Position numbers and translations under genes: made by a program. The notes under the pieces are model-generated. The model was not told the origin of the DNA. It searched no databases and saw nothing but the letters and a program-made list of their open reading frames with translations. Of a stretch of DNA of 64,000 nucleotides, positions 1 to 8,706 are shown piece by piece (positions within the stretch are counted from its first letter, which is position 1; each line of letters begins with the position of its first letter). This stretch comes from Rhizobium sp. BK650. GTDB taxonomy: Bacteria; Pseudomonadota; Alphaproteobacteria; Rhizobiales; Rhizobiaceae. Where the stretch lies: positions 123,475 through 187,474 of the forward strand of contig NZ_JACIBK010000013.1 of the NCBI RefSeq assembly GCF_014195325.1. Reading direction: 5' to 3'.

Positions 1-2
1 AC

Positions 3-2027
3 CACCCGCAGCGTCGCCGCAAGAGGCCAAAGAGCGGCTATTCGAAATCGGCGCCGGCTCCAGGCCCAGCCCCCCTGCCGGCGGTAACGATTGCGGCGAA
101 TGCCGCGAGCATCGCCCGCAAGCAATACGCCCTCTGGGACAAGGGCAAACTGTCGGAAACGCAGTCACGCGCACTGCCCATGCTCCAGGACTATTGGAAG
201 ACCGGCCTGGGCATCAGCTATTCGTCCGCCCAACTGGCATCACCGGCCTTTCAGAAGGCGCATTACTGGAGCGCTGCCTTCATCAGTTGGGTCATGCGGA
301 AGGCAGGCGCTGGCAGCGCCTTCAAATATGCGGCCTCCCACTCGGTCTATTTTGTCGCAGCGCGCAAGAACCGCGCGGAGAACAATAGCAATCCCTTCAA
401 AGCTTACCGTCCGACCGAGATCGCTCCACGTCCGGGCGACCTGATCTGCAACTGGCGTGACAGGCCGGTCACCTATGACAGCGTAAAGCCGGGCGATCCC
501 GGCCATTGCGATGTGGTCGTGGAGGTCAAATCCGATCACCTGCTGGCGATCGGCGGCAACAAAGGCACGAACGGCACCGTGCTGATGGTCAAAGTGCCGA
601 TTGATGCGAATGGCCGCCTCAAGGGTGCGAAGTTCTACGGCATCATCCGCGCCGAAGACACAGGCGGCTCCGTCAGCCCGGCTCCTTCGCCCCGGCCCCA
701 GCCGTCTTGGGATCCCGCCCCTTCGGTCGTTCCCCTTCCCCATGTCGCCGTACCGTCGGTAACGAGGTCCGAACAAGTGCCGCCTGCCACGACGCTCTAT
801 GCCAGGATCGACCTCGCCATCACCGACAAATTCGGCATCAAGGCCGAACCGATGACCGGCATATTCGTCCCCAACGGCTTCGTCAGCGGTCGCACGACGG
901 ACATCGTGCTCTGGCTGCATGGACATAAGGGCGATGCCAACCGCAGGCTCACCATCGACCAATACTGGAAGGCGAGCCGTGTGCCCTACGGCGCATTCCG
1001 CGAGGGCGTCAATGACAGCGATCGCAACCTTGTGCTCGTCGCTCCTACTCTCGGCGCGCGGTCGGAGGCCGGCACTCTGGTGAAGCCTGGCGGCCTGGAT
1101 CGATACCTTGCTCAGGTGCTTAGCGTTCTCGGTCAGGGCGTTCCATCCGGGCTCGGCAATCTCATTCTGGCCTGTCACAGCGGTGGCGGCTCGCCCATGC
1201 GGCGAATTGCAGGCGGCAGCGACAGGGCGTTGGCAAACCTGCGTGAATGCTGGGGGTACGATTGCACCTACAATACCGGCGACGACGGGTTCTGGGCGGA
1301 CTGGGCCAAAAGGCATCCAGGCGCGCGCTGCTTCATCTACTACATCAAAGGGTCGCCCACCGCCAAGCTCGCCGAATCCCTGCAAAACAAGGGTGTACCG
1401 AACGCGATCGTCCTGCCGTCCAGGGACGGTCGTCACAACTACGTCCCCATCACGCATTGGAAGGAGCGCCTTCAGGGAGCGCCCTTCCTGCGCACGCGCA
1501 GGTCATCTGGCCCGGGACCATCGCCGCAACCGGTCCCGCAGCCACTTCCTTCGGGAGAACCCAATGACCTGAAATCGCTCAGCCATGCAGAGTTCATAGA
1601 ATTCGTCGGTACACGCGCGCGCAAAGCGATGTCAGCCACCGGCGTGCCGGCTTCCGTCACGGTTGCGCAGGCCATCGTGGAGACCGGCTGGGGCAAACAC
1701 ACGATCGGCTCGGCCAAGAACCTCTTCGGGATCAAGGGCAAGGGACCGGCGGGCAGCGTGACCGTGCCGACCAAGGAATATGTCAACGGGCAATGGATCA
1801 CGATTGAGGCTCCCTTCGCCAAGTATAACAGCTTCGAGGAGAGTATTGTCGAACACGCGCGCTTCTTCCTGCGCAACAAGCGATATGCGAAGGCACTCAG
1901 CGTGAAAGATGATGCCGAAGCATTCGCACGCGAGATTCACAAGGCCGGATATGCGACGGGTCCGGACTATGCGAGCCAGCTGATCAAGTTGATGCGGCAG
2001 AACAATCTGCGTCGCTTCGATAGCTAG
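3..2027 (+). CDS. DUF2272 / hydrolase-like / glucosaminidase protein, 5' end outside window
   Basis: The frame is open from the first bases of the window, so the true start lies upstream; an internal ATG at 180 is not the start. About 674 residues are visible. A low-complexity Pro/Ala/Lys linker leads into a DUF2272-like domain (AHYWSAAFISWVMRKAG, then HCDVVVEV). A central alpha/beta-hydrolase-like segment follows, with VLWLHGH and the nucleophile-elbow-like ACHSGGG. The C-terminus is a glucosaminidase (FlgJ/Mannosyl_glycoprotein endo-beta-N-acetylglucosaminidase fold) with VTVAQAIVETGWGKH, whose Glu is the expected catalytic acid, and SAKNLFGIKGKG. Families of this type cut peptidoglycan glycan strands. 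It is likely an exported or injected cell-wall enzyme, but the export signal is not visible because the N-terminus is missing. It converges with the sigma-54 activator gene. Confidence 0.8.
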   Translation, partial: HPQRRRKRPKSGYSKSAPAPGPAPLPAVTIAANAASIARKQYALWDKGKLSETQSRALPMLQDYWKTGLGISYSSAQLASPAFQKAHYWSAAFISWVMRKAGAGSAFKYAASHSVYFVAARKNRAENNSNPFKAYRPTEIAPRPGDLICNWRDRPVTYDSVKPGDPGHCDVVVEVKSDHLLAIGGNKGTNGTVLMVKVPIDANGRLKGAKFYGIIRAEDTGGSVSPAPSPRPQPSWDPAPSVVPLPHVAVPSVTRSEQVPPATTLYARIDLAITDKFGIKAEPMTGIFVPNGFVSGRTTDIVLWLHGHKGDANRRLTIDQYWKASRVPYGAFREGVNDSDRNLVLVAPTLGARSEAGTLVKPGGLDRYLAQVLSVLGQGVPSGLGNLILACHSGGGSPMRRIAGGSDRALANLRECWGYDCTYNTGDDGFWADWAKRHPGARCFIYYIKGSPTAKLAESLQNKGVPNAIVLPSRDGRHNYVPITHWKERLQGAPFLRTRRSSGPGPSPQPVPQPLPSGEPNDLKSLSHAEFIEFVGTRARKAMSATGVPASVTVAQAIVETGWGKHTIGSAKNLFGIKGKGPAGSVTVPTKEYVNGQWITIEAPFAKYNSFEESIVEHARFFLRNKRYAKALSVKDDAEAFAREIHKAGYATGPDYASQLIKLMRQNNLRRFDS

Positions 2028-2055
2028 GCGCTGAATCGGTGCATTTAAATGCGCA

Positions 2056-2079
2056 GATGGCGGCTGGTTTGCCGCCATC
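2056..2079. terminator. Bidirectional hairpin terminator
   Basis: GATGGCGGC and GCCGCCATC form a perfect 9-bp stem around a TGGTTT loop, 29 bp after the stop of the cell-wall hydrolase and 80 bp beyond the end of the convergent activator gene. No long T-run follows, so termination strength is uncertain. A palindrome GCATTTAAATGC lies just before it (2041-2052). Confidence 0.6.
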
Positions 2080-2158
2080 ACGCTCCGCCGAAATCCACGA
2101 CATCGGCCGATCCGAGATATTGCCTGATCCGGTTCCGTCGCGGCAACAAGGGAGGCGA

Positions 2159-3547
2159 TCAATTGATCGGTCGCACTTCGCCTATGCGACGATCGGGCAG
2201 GTCGCGTGTGTTGGCTCGCCGGATCTGCAGGGCCCTGTCCGTCACTCCCAGCCGCTGCGCCGCCTTTTGCAGGCTACCGTTCTCAAGGCGTGTGGCGCAG
2301 CGAATGGCGCAGTCTTCAGCCGCCCGCCCGATTTCCTTCAGTCCGACACCGAGCAGGACAGCGCGCTGGACAAGCGTCTCGAAAACGTCGTCGGGCCAAT
2401 CCTGGAGCCTGGTGAGATCGGTGGGACGCTCGTTGCGAGGAACGTAGCCGATACTGATGATGCCGTCCTCCGCACAGCGATACATGAGGCGAGCGATGAC
2501 CTGCTGGAGGTCCCTGATATTGCCCGGATAGTTTCGCTCCATAAGATACCGGCAGACCGCATCATCGAGAACTGGCGGACGCTTCGAACCGGACATCCTG
2601 CGAATGAAATAATGTGCGAGCGGGATAATGTCTTCGGTCCGCTCGCGCAGCGGCGGCAGGCGTGTGACGAAGCCGGCGATGCGAAAATAGAGATCGGCGC
2701 GGAAGGTGCCTTGCTCCACCATCTCGACAAGATCACGGTTGGTCGCGCAGACCAGCCTGAAGCGTGTGCGGTGCCAGGTCGTCCCGCCGACACGTTTATA
2801 GGAATGCTCCTGGATGACGCGCAGGAGTTGGGCCTGCAGCGCGAGCGGCAATTCGCCGACCTCGTCAAGGAACAGCGTGCCGCCATCCGCTAAGGCGAAG
2901 GCACCCTGGCGATCGCTGAACGCGCCGGTAAAGGCGCCGCGCTCATGGCCGAAAAATTCGCTTCCTGACAGTTCCGGAACGATCGTCGAGCAATCAAGTA
3001 TCACCATGTCGCGCTTTTGAGGGCGTGGATCGAGCTCGTGAATGAGCCTGGCTGTCACTTCTTTGCCGGTGCCACTTTCGCCCATCAACAGAACCGAGCT
3101 GTCGCCGAAATGGGCGGTTTCGACGATATCGCGCAGAAGGCTGCGCCATTGGCGGCTATTGCCCACAACAACATCGCCGAGGACTGATTGTTCAAAGAGC
3201 CGGTCGATCGACAGTTTCCGTTGAATGCGCGCCTTGATCTGAGAAGCGACCCTGCCGGGATCGCTCCAGTAGATGACGTCGGCAGCGCCGGCCCGAAGCA
3301 AAGACCAGCCTTCGGTTTCAGAAAGACCGCTGGATGCGAGCACGACCGCGATCACGTGGTCCGTGTCGCGGCGAAACCGAAGTCTTCCGTCTTCCAGGGG
3401 AGGAGCGACGAAATGGAGCCCGAGGGACCCCGCATCGGCTCCATCCGCTGTCGTCACGATGCCTTCCGCTGCCAAAGCGGCCGTGATCTGTGTCTTCAGA
3501 TCGTCGGCAATCTCGCCCGAGTATTCTACCCAGCAATTCGCTTTCAT
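2159..3547 (-). CDS. Sigma-54-dependent transcriptional activator (AAA+)
   Basis: 462 residues from the ATG at 3547, chosen over an upstream ATG because GGAG sits just before it. Residues 1-115 look like a short, degenerate receiver or sensor domain. The AAA+ sigma-54 interaction domain follows, with Walker A GESGTGKE (156-163), the RpoN-contact loop GAFTGA (204-209), Walker B GGTLFLDE and an arginine finger region FRADLYFRI. The C-terminus ends in a Fis-like helix-turn-helix (SLQKAAQRLGVTDRALQIRR). The intact GAFTGA loop predicts a true bacterial enhancer-binding protein that remodels RpoN holoenzyme by ATP hydrolysis. No typical phospho-acceptor Asp context is evident, so the signal is unknown. 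It is transcribed alone, convergent with the cell-wall hydrolase; its target promoter is not identified here. Confidence 0.85.
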   Translation of the reverse strand: MKANCWVEYSGEIADDLKTQITAALAAEGIVTTADGADAGSLGLHFVAPPLEDGRLRFRRDTDHVIAVVLASSGLSETEGWSLLRAGAADVIYWSDPGRVASQIKARIQRKLSIDRLFEQSVLGDVVVGNSRQWRSLLRDIVETAHFGDSSVLLMGESGTGKEVTARLIHELDPRPQKRDMVILDCSTIVPELSGSEFFGHERGAFTGAFSDRQGAFALADGGTLFLDEVGELPLALQAQLLRVIQEHSYKRVGGTTWHRTRFRLVCATNRDLVEMVEQGTFRADLYFRIAGFVTRLPPLRERTEDIIPLAHYFIRRMSGSKRPPVLDDAVCRYLMERNYPGNIRDLQQVIARLMYRCAEDGIISIGYVPRNERPTDLTRLQDWPDDVFETLVQRAVLLGVGLKEIGRAAEDCAIRCATRLENGSLQKAAQRLGVTDRALQIRRANTRDLPDRRIGEVRPIN

Positions 3548-4156
3548 GGCTATTGCTCCTGCGCGAACGCAAGGGATGTCGCGACGACCGGGCTTGTGAT
3601 GAGCGAAAGCGACCGAACTTCGACGAGAAACAACCCTTTCCGGACACGATACAATCCTTCGCGACAACGTCCGTCGATCAATTATGCGATGTCGACTGCC
3701 AGGCTTGCTGGCACAGCGATGACGGCCTGTCCTTCAATTGCAAGGCCAAGGGCGCACAAGCCACCCGTGCGCAATCGGCAGATAGGGCCCGCCCCGAAAG
3801 GGGCAGGCCGGTTCTTTGAGCAGGCTGATATTCAACAGTGAGGTCACCCGCAGACCTGATCGCAATCATGCTTATCCTCGGGCGCGTGAACCACACGCCC
3901 AGCCACGACTGTTTCGGCTCCCTGCCAATTTCAAGGTGACATCATTGCGAGCAATAAAGCGGTAGTACCAAGCGGCTGCTGAACAGCAAACATTTCCCGG
4001 CAGATGGTAAACCTAACCCTTAGGAAGTATATAATAGGCTTAAATCTTCGAAGCGTCTACTACTAGTTAGAAATTTTAATGTATCGTCTGTTAGTCCAAA
4101 AATGAAACACCTCGAAAGGCAGTTCGTCATAGCATCGATCTGGACCGCATAAACGC
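3548..4156. other. Intergenic stretch without a recognisable gene
   Basis: About 600 bp between the sigma-54 activator and the VapC remnant. Short open frames exist on both strands but none has a good ribosome site or familiar protein sequence. AT content rises around 3950-4110. It presumably contains the activator promoter and decayed DNA. Confidence 0.5.
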
Positions 4157-4287
4157 CTAATTCTGTACCGGCATATCCCAGGGATTGATCACGGTTTCGT
4201 CGGTGTCTTCGAAGTCCTTGATGTTGCGGGTGACGACGATCAGGTCGTGGATGATCGCGGTTTCGGCGAGCAGCCCAGCCCACATGC
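4157..4287 (-). pseudogene. VapC-type PIN toxin, C-terminal remnant
   Basis: Reading leftward, about 42 codons encode MWAGLLAETAIIHD, then LIVVTRNIKDFEDTDE and VINPWDMPVQN, followed by a stop at 4157-4159. This is the typical C-terminal half of a VapC PIN domain: a late acidic residue, the TRN motif and the VINPW end. The N-terminal half with the first catalytic Asp and the partner antitoxin are absent, and sequence upstream of 4287 is out of frame. It is the decayed trace of another toxin-antitoxin pair next to the two intact ones at 7-11 kb. Confidence 0.75.
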
Positions 4288-4477
4288 TTTGAGCCGCCTT
4301 TCCGCCTCACTCGTTCTCCAGAAGGAGTCAGCGTCGCGAGCCAGCAAACGCTCACGGCTCGAACCAGTTAAAAATCCCATGGATTAAGGAGATGACCGGA
4401 GGTTCAAGACCGGGTTGAACTGGCAAAATACCAAGGCTAGGTTGCCCCTCCACCATGAGCGCAAACACGAGGATGTC

Positions 4478-4681
4478 ATGCCAACTGGCAAGGTAAAGTT
4501 TTTCAATCAGGATAAGGGCTTTGGTTTCATCACGCCGGAGACAGGGGGATCCGATGTTTTCGTACACGTCACCGCGCTCCAATATGGCGACGGGTTGAAG
4601 GAGGGTCAGAGCGTCTCCTACGATCTGGGCCAGGATCGCAAGACCGGCAAGTCGAAGGCGGAAAATGTCAGACCGCTCTGA
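4478..4681 (+). CDS. Cold-shock protein (CspA family)
   Basis: 67 residues from the ATG at 4478, preceded by GAGG; an in-frame upstream ATG at 4415 would add a non-homologous extension. It is a single cold-shock domain with RNP1-like KGFGFIT and RNP2-like DVFVHVTAL motifs, the aromatic residues that bind single-stranded nucleic acid. It is the usual length for alphaproteobacterial CSPs, which act as RNA chaperones in the cytoplasm. A small hairpin (GTTCAA / TTGAAC, 4402-4420) lies in the probable 5' leader, which in this family often carries post-transcriptional control. It stands alone between remnants. Confidence 0.95.
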   Translation: MPTGKVKFFNQDKGFGFITPETGGSDVFVHVTALQYGDGLKEGQSVSYDLGQDRKTGKSKAENVRPL

Positions 4682-4709
4682 CGTCGCCTTCCAAAGATGC
4701 CAGGCAATT

Positions 4710-4735
4710 GAAGGGCGGCGATCAAGGCGCCCTTC
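4710..4735 (+). terminator. Hairpin after the cold-shock gene
   Basis: GAAGGGCG (4710-4717) pairs perfectly with CGCCCTTC (4728-4735) around a 10-nt loop, 29 bp after the stop. The T-run is weak (TGCCTATTAG), so it is a probable but imperfect intrinsic terminator. Confidence 0.55.
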
Positions 4736-4958
4736 TGCCTATTAGTTCAATCTGCAAGTGAGCTCTAACAGGTCGGTGACGCCAGCGACGAGCTTACCCC
4801 GGAGGTACCATCCGCTCACATCTATTGCGATCCGTCAACGCATGGCACGAAGGCCGGACCGTCCGACTGTCGGCAATATTGCTTATCTATCTTAGGTTGC
4901 CATCAGGAAGGTAATCCCGTAAAGATTACAGATGCGCAACGATAGGTGAGCCGCTAGG

Positions 4959-5900
4959 ATGGAGACGAATCCCACCGAAGGCTTTGATGCGGCTTTGACA
5001 CTCACTGATACGCTCGACCATCTGCCGACCAACAAACGGCGTGAGCTCGCCCAGGTGTTGGAGATCATCTTTTCCGAAGTCGAGCAGTTCCGCGCCACCA
5101 AGTTGTCGGCGAGACGTGCCGGCAGCCAGGTTCTCAAGGTCATCCTCTATGGCTCTTATGCCCGCGGCGACTGGGTGGAGGATCGCTCCAGCGGCTATCG
5201 TTCCGATTACGATCTGCTGATCGTCGTCAACTCGGATAGTTTTGCCCAGGAGCACGAACTGTGGCTTATGCTCGACGAGCGGCTCTTGCAGGAGCAGATC
5301 GCCCACAGGATCGAGACACCGGTCATTCCGATCGTCCACAGTCTGCATGACGTCAACGACCAGCTGTCGCGCGGTCGGCCGTTCTTCGTCGATATCGCAA
5401 GAGACGGCAAAGTCCTCTACGAGGAGGAAGGACATCCCCTCGCGCAGCCGAAGGCTCTGAACAAGGAGCAGGCTCGAGCGGAGGCACGCCGGCATTTTGA
5501 GCAATGGTTTCCGGATGCAGAATTCTACCTGAAACTTGCCGAGTTCTCGATCGCAGAAGACAAGCCAAAGCACGCCGCGTTCAATCTGCATCAGGCTACC
5601 GAGCGGCTCTATCACTGCTTCCTGCTAACTCTGACCCTCTACAGCCCGAAATCACACCGCATCAAGGTGCTGCGTTCCAAAGCGGAGGAGGTCGACAAAC
5701 GGCTGATCGAGGCATGGCCGCGAGACAACCGTATCGCCCGGCGGCGTTTCGAGCTCCTGTCGCGCGCCTATGTCGAGGCACGGTACTCGCCAAATTACGA
5801 GATCAGTTCACAGGATCTCGCGTGGCTGATCGAGCGGGTGAAGATTCTTCAGCAAACGGTCGAGTCGATATGCAGAGAGAAGTTGGAGGATGCCGGTTAG
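4959..5900 (+). CDS. Nucleotidyltransferase (MNT) fused to HEPN domain
   Basis: 313 residues. The N-terminal minimal nucleotidyltransferase domain has GSYARGDW (65-72) and the metal-binding pair in RSDYDLLIVV (D83, D85). The C-terminal half (about 170-310) is an all-helical HEPN domain with HAAFNLHQATERLYHCFLL and RAYVEARYSPNY. Stand-alone MNT and HEPN proteins form toxin-antitoxin pairs in which MNT AMPylates the HEPN RNase; here both are in one chain. I do not see the usual R-x4-6-H RNase motif after the ARY segment, so the HEPN half may be inactive as a nuclease or use other residues. It is monocistronic and next to the recombinase region. Confidence 0.85.
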   Translation: METNPTEGFDAALTLTDTLDHLPTNKRRELAQVLEIIFSEVEQFRATKLSARRAGSQVLKVILYGSYARGDWVEDRSSGYRSDYDLLIVVNSDSFAQEHELWLMLDERLLQEQIAHRIETPVIPIVHSLHDVNDQLSRGRPFFVDIARDGKVLYEEEGHPLAQPKALNKEQARAEARRHFEQWFPDAEFYLKLAEFSIAEDKPKHAAFNLHQATERLYHCFLLTLTLYSPKSHRIKVLRSKAEEVDKRLIEAWPRDNRIARRRFELLSRAYVEARYSPNYEISSQDLAWLIERVKILQQTVESICREKLEDAG

Positions 5901-7133
5901 AGGAAGCGGTCGACTTGAGGGCGGAACCGACCGGGACCACAGTGGTCATATCGGCCGGTCACTGACCATATTGCCGTCGAATGGGGCCGTATCGCAGGGA
6001 TGCGACGCCGAGGCGATATCAATTGGGCTGCCCGGCCACTGCGCCGGGTCGCGTCGTTGTAGTAGCTTGATGCCTGCTGGACCGATCGATGGCGGGATTG
6101 CTCCATCGCCTCGGGAAGGGGAATGCCGCGATTGGCGGCTTCGGTGAGATAACCCGATCTTAGCCCGTGTGCCGAAAACTCCCCCGCATCTAACCCAGCC
6201 ATCGCCGCCCGCTGCTTCAGGATGGCATTGACCGACTGCGGATCCAGCGCCCGCCGCGAGACGGTGCCCCATCGCCCGATCCCCCGGAACACGCTGCCCT
6301 TGTCGATCTTGGCGGTCGCCAGCCACGCATTTAACGCCTCGACAGGCAGGCCCGTGAGGTAGACGACATCGTCCTGCTCGCCGGTCGCCGTTTTTGTGCG
6401 GCCAAGATGAATGGCCAGAGAGGGGAGGGGAGGGCCACTCGATCGGCGCCTCGACGATCAGCTGCTCGACGCGAAGCGCGGCGATTTCGCTGCGCCGGCG
6501 GCCACCGGAGGCAAAGGCGACCATAAGGATCGCCCGGTCACGGAGATCGCGCAGGCTGTCGGTCGCGCACGTCGCCAGCAGCTTGGTCAGCACGTCGCCG
6601 GTGACTGCCTTGGCGCTCTTGCGGCGCGGCGTCCGCGGCACGGCGCGCACGGCGAGACGAATGGCGGATTTCAGGGCGGGGGACCGGAAAGCGCCGTCGA
6701 GGCCGCGCCATTTGGTCAGCGTCGACCAGTTCGCCAGCCGCCGGCGCACGGTGGCCGGCGCATGCGGGCCGGTGGATTTCAAAAAACTTTGGCGCCGTAG
6801 GTTGTCGGCGGCGTCATCAGGCATGCCGTGATCGGGATCGCTGGCACGCTTCTCCGGGTCCCACAGATTATGGGCGACGAATTTCAACAGCAGCGCTTCC
6901 GGTGCCGGCCAGGGCAGGGGAGCGCCGGTCGCGGCGAGTGACCAGGCTTCCAGATAGGCAAGGTCGGAGGTCAGCGCCCGCAGCGTGTTCTCTCCCATGC
7001 CTTCGCTGACGAGGTGCTTGAGCGTCTCGATGTCCTGATCGGTCAGCAGCTCGGCGAGCTAGTCGCGCCGATCGATCGGCAGCACCGCGGCGATCGTATC
7101 CAGCTCTTTCGCGCGGCGATCGACAGCGTTCAT
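5897..7133 (-). pseudogene. Tyrosine recombinase/integrase, broken copy
   Basis: This is a close paralogue of the intact integrase at 8707-9864, followable end to end (TLRALTSDLAYLEAWSLAAT, then SAHGLRSGYLTEAANRG near the end). Two lesions inactivate it. The first is an in-frame TAG at the codon that is Lys in the intact copy (RRD-stop-LAELLTDQD, near 7061-7063). The second is a frameshift around 6400-6440, after the segment matching the intact copy's region between QLAIEPP and TKNS; the catalytic C-terminus continues in another frame (5897-6292). The HGLRSG motif and the final Tyr are still readable. The original ATG at 7131-7133 overlapped the preceding 78-codon gene by 4 bp (ATGA), so it was the last gene of a toxin-antitoxin operon. 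Confidence 0.9.
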
Positions 7134-7366
7134 TTCGGCAGGCCGCGCTCGTCGTACAGATCGTCGTGTGCGGACGTAATGCCATTCGGTACGCTAGCCC
7201 GGTCCTCGGCCGCAAGGAACTCCTCCATCGTCCCTGCTTTTTTGGCGATATAGGTTGCTACCCGCCTCTCATCGCGACTGATAATGATTTCGTCGCCGCG
7301 AGCTGCGAACTCGATGAGCTCCTCAAGCCGTTCCGCAGCCTCTGCAATTTCGATGAAAATTTTCAC
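7130..7366 (-). CDS. Phd/YefM-like antitoxin homologue, third gene of TA-integrase module 1
   Basis: 78 residues. MKIFIEIAEAAERLEELIEF followed by ARGDEIIISRDERRVATYIAKK has the outline of a Phd/YefM antitoxin N-terminal domain (the IxEAxxRLxELIxxARxGxEIxIxR pattern), with an acidic, Pro/Gly-rich tail. It lies 9 bp after the VapC gene and overlaps the start of the broken integrase by 4 bp. As a second antitoxin-like gene downstream of an already paired toxin, it may regulate the operon or the recombinase rather than neutralise VapC. That role is inferred. Confidence 0.65.
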   Translation of the reverse strand: MKIFIEIAEAAERLEELIEFAARGDEIIISRDERRVATYIAKKAGTMEEFLAAEDRASVPNGITSAHDDLYDERGLPK

Positions 7367-7375
7367 CGCGGGCCC

Positions 7376-7753
7376 TCACCAAACTCTCTGGTGCAGTACT
7401 GCATCGAACACCACATCCGTCGAGACGAAGGTGCAATGCTCGAGCCGCGCCTGGGCCGCCAGAATCCGATCCCAGGGATCCCGATGCTCCCAGTCAAAGG
7501 CGGCCGCTAGCTCTGCATGCAGATCGCTAATCGACAGCGTCTGCAGGCCGCTGTCGATGACCGCGGCGCGCAGTTCCTGCGGTTTCAGATCGAGCTTCTT
7601 CAGCCGCATTTTGTTGTCAAGCTCATAGAAGGACACGGCACTGACCAGGACGTTGTTTCCCTTGTCCTCAATCAGCGACCGTGCCTTTATGGAAAGGCGG
7701 TCGCTGCCGATCGTCCACCAGTAGACTGCGTGGCTGTCGAGCAGAACCTTCAT
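7376..7753 (-). CDS. PIN-domain toxin (VapC-like)
   Basis: 125 residues. It begins MKVLLDSHAVYWW, with the first PIN Asp in LLDSH. Further acidic positions are the Glu in SFYELDNK, the Asp in EHRDPWDRILAAQA and the Asp in FVSTDVVFD, as expected for a Mg-dependent ribonuclease of the PIN family. The family cleaves tRNA or rRNA to halt growth. The start overlaps the antitoxin stop by 4 bp, the usual translational coupling of a TA pair. Confidence 0.9.
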   Translation of the reverse strand: MKVLLDSHAVYWWTIGSDRLSIKARSLIEDKGNNVLVSAVSFYELDNKMRLKKLDLKPQELRAAVIDSGLQTLSISDLHAELAAAFDWEHRDPWDRILAAQARLEHCTFVSTDVVFDAVLHQRVW

Positions 7754-8040
7754 GCCTTGGGTCCGCGGTCGGTCGGTGTGCCCTGGAAGACGCCGACGTC
7801 GTCGTTGAAGTCGCCGGCGTCGATCGCCGCTTGTTCGCTATCGATATCGTCGAACAGATCGTCGGGCAGGCCGCGTTGCCGCAACAGGCCAAAAGGGCGC
7901 TTCCCGCCGTCGGCCGGCCCGATACGGGCGTAAATCTCGTTGCCGCGCATGATCAAAATTTCCTCACCGTGGTTGGCGCGTTGGAGCACCTCGGCAAAGT
8001 TTTTGCGCGCCTCGCTGATCTTGTAGCTGGTCTGCGGCAT
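7750..8040 (-). CDS. Phd/YefM-family antitoxin
   Basis: 96 residues. The N-terminus YKISEARKNFAEVLQRANHG then EEILIMRGNEIYARIGP matches the DNA-binding, dimerising domain of Phd/YefM antitoxins. The C-terminus is acidic (DDLFDDIDSEQAAIDAGDF), suited to wrapping the VapC active site. First gene of the module. TTCGG-N7-CCGAA just upstream (about 8050-8066) is a possible autoregulatory operator. Confidence 0.88.
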   Translation of the reverse strand: MPQTSYKISEARKNFAEVLQRANHGEEILIMRGNEIYARIGPADGGKRPFGLLRQRGLPDDLFDDIDSEQAAIDAGDFNDDVGVFQGTPTDRGPKA

Positions 8041-8222
8041 TCTGCGCTCCGATTTCGGTTTCGATCCGAACGTTAGCAGCGCGAATGGGGGCGTACAAGT
8101 CGAATGTACATCGAACCGATCGATCGCACCCCAAGATTTACACGCTTAGGCAGAAAGAATACGACATCTTATGGGAACGCGATTGTCTTCTTCAGTCGGA
8201 TCTCATTGGGGGCAAAGTAAAC

Positions 8223-8355
8223 GTGGACATCAACATCACACAGGCTCAGCGAACGTTGCAGCCGCCACTCTTTTGGCGGCGTGCAGTCGCCTATGTTATT
8301 GACATGACTATTTTTGAAATAGTGCTTGGGGCGATAATGATCATCGTTGCATTTA
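8223..8355 (+). pseudogene. RDD-family membrane protein, N-terminal fragment
   Basis: From a possible GTG at 8223 the frame reads QRTLQPPLFWRRAVAYVIDM then TIFEIVLGAIMIIVAF, the R...D start and first membrane helix of RDD-family proteins. Homology stops at about 8355, where the frame runs into the antisense of a truncated ATPase gene. Only about 45 of the usual 120 or more residues remain. Confidence 0.6.
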
Positions 8356-8359
8356 ACTT

Positions 8360-8625
8360 CGGGATACCTCCCAGAGCACGCAGTGTGAAGAGCTTGTCGC
8401 TGTGCTGGCTGAGGTATAGTTCCGGCTCGGCGAGCTTGGCGCGATCAGCATCCGATTCCAGATCGAGATATATCGAGGGCCGATGGTCGGCTATGGAGAG
8501 TGCCAATGTCGTCTTTCCGACCTGACGCGGGCCGATGAGCGCGACAGCTGGGCGCGTGGCGAGCAGTTCGCTCAGTTCGGATGATATTCTTCGCTCAGTT
8601 CGGATGATATTCGACGATTGATCAT
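8360..8625 (-). pseudogene. AAA/DUF4143-type ATPase, truncated and frameshifted
   Basis: The leftward ATG at 8623-8625 begins MINRRISSELSE. After one repeat unit is skipped it continues LLATRPAVALIGPRQVGKTT, with P-loop GPRQVGKT, then HRPSIYLDLESDADRAKL and LYLSQHSDKLFTL. This is the N-terminus of the DUF4143/AAA_14 ATPase family. A 23-bp tandem duplication near the 5' end shifts the frame, and the gene is cut at about 8360, where the RDD fragment begins in the opposite direction. Confidence 0.75.
8567..8612. repeat. Perfect 23-bp tandem duplication
   Basis: Two identical adjacent copies (8567-8589 and 8590-8612) beginning TTCGCTCAGTTCGGATGA. The unit is not a multiple of three and disrupts the ATPase reading frame; removing one copy restores RISSELSELLATRPAVALIG. 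Confidence 0.95.
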
Positions 8626-8706
8626 CCTTGCATTTATGGAGTGAAACTCCAGAATTGCAAGGAAAACTTGGCGACCTTTCTCACGAAGACCGGACGGGAT
8701 GCGCCC

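Noticed and set aside
240..1457. 405-codon leftward open frame at the window start
   Set aside because: Antisense to DUF2272 and hydrolase motifs; no start signal.
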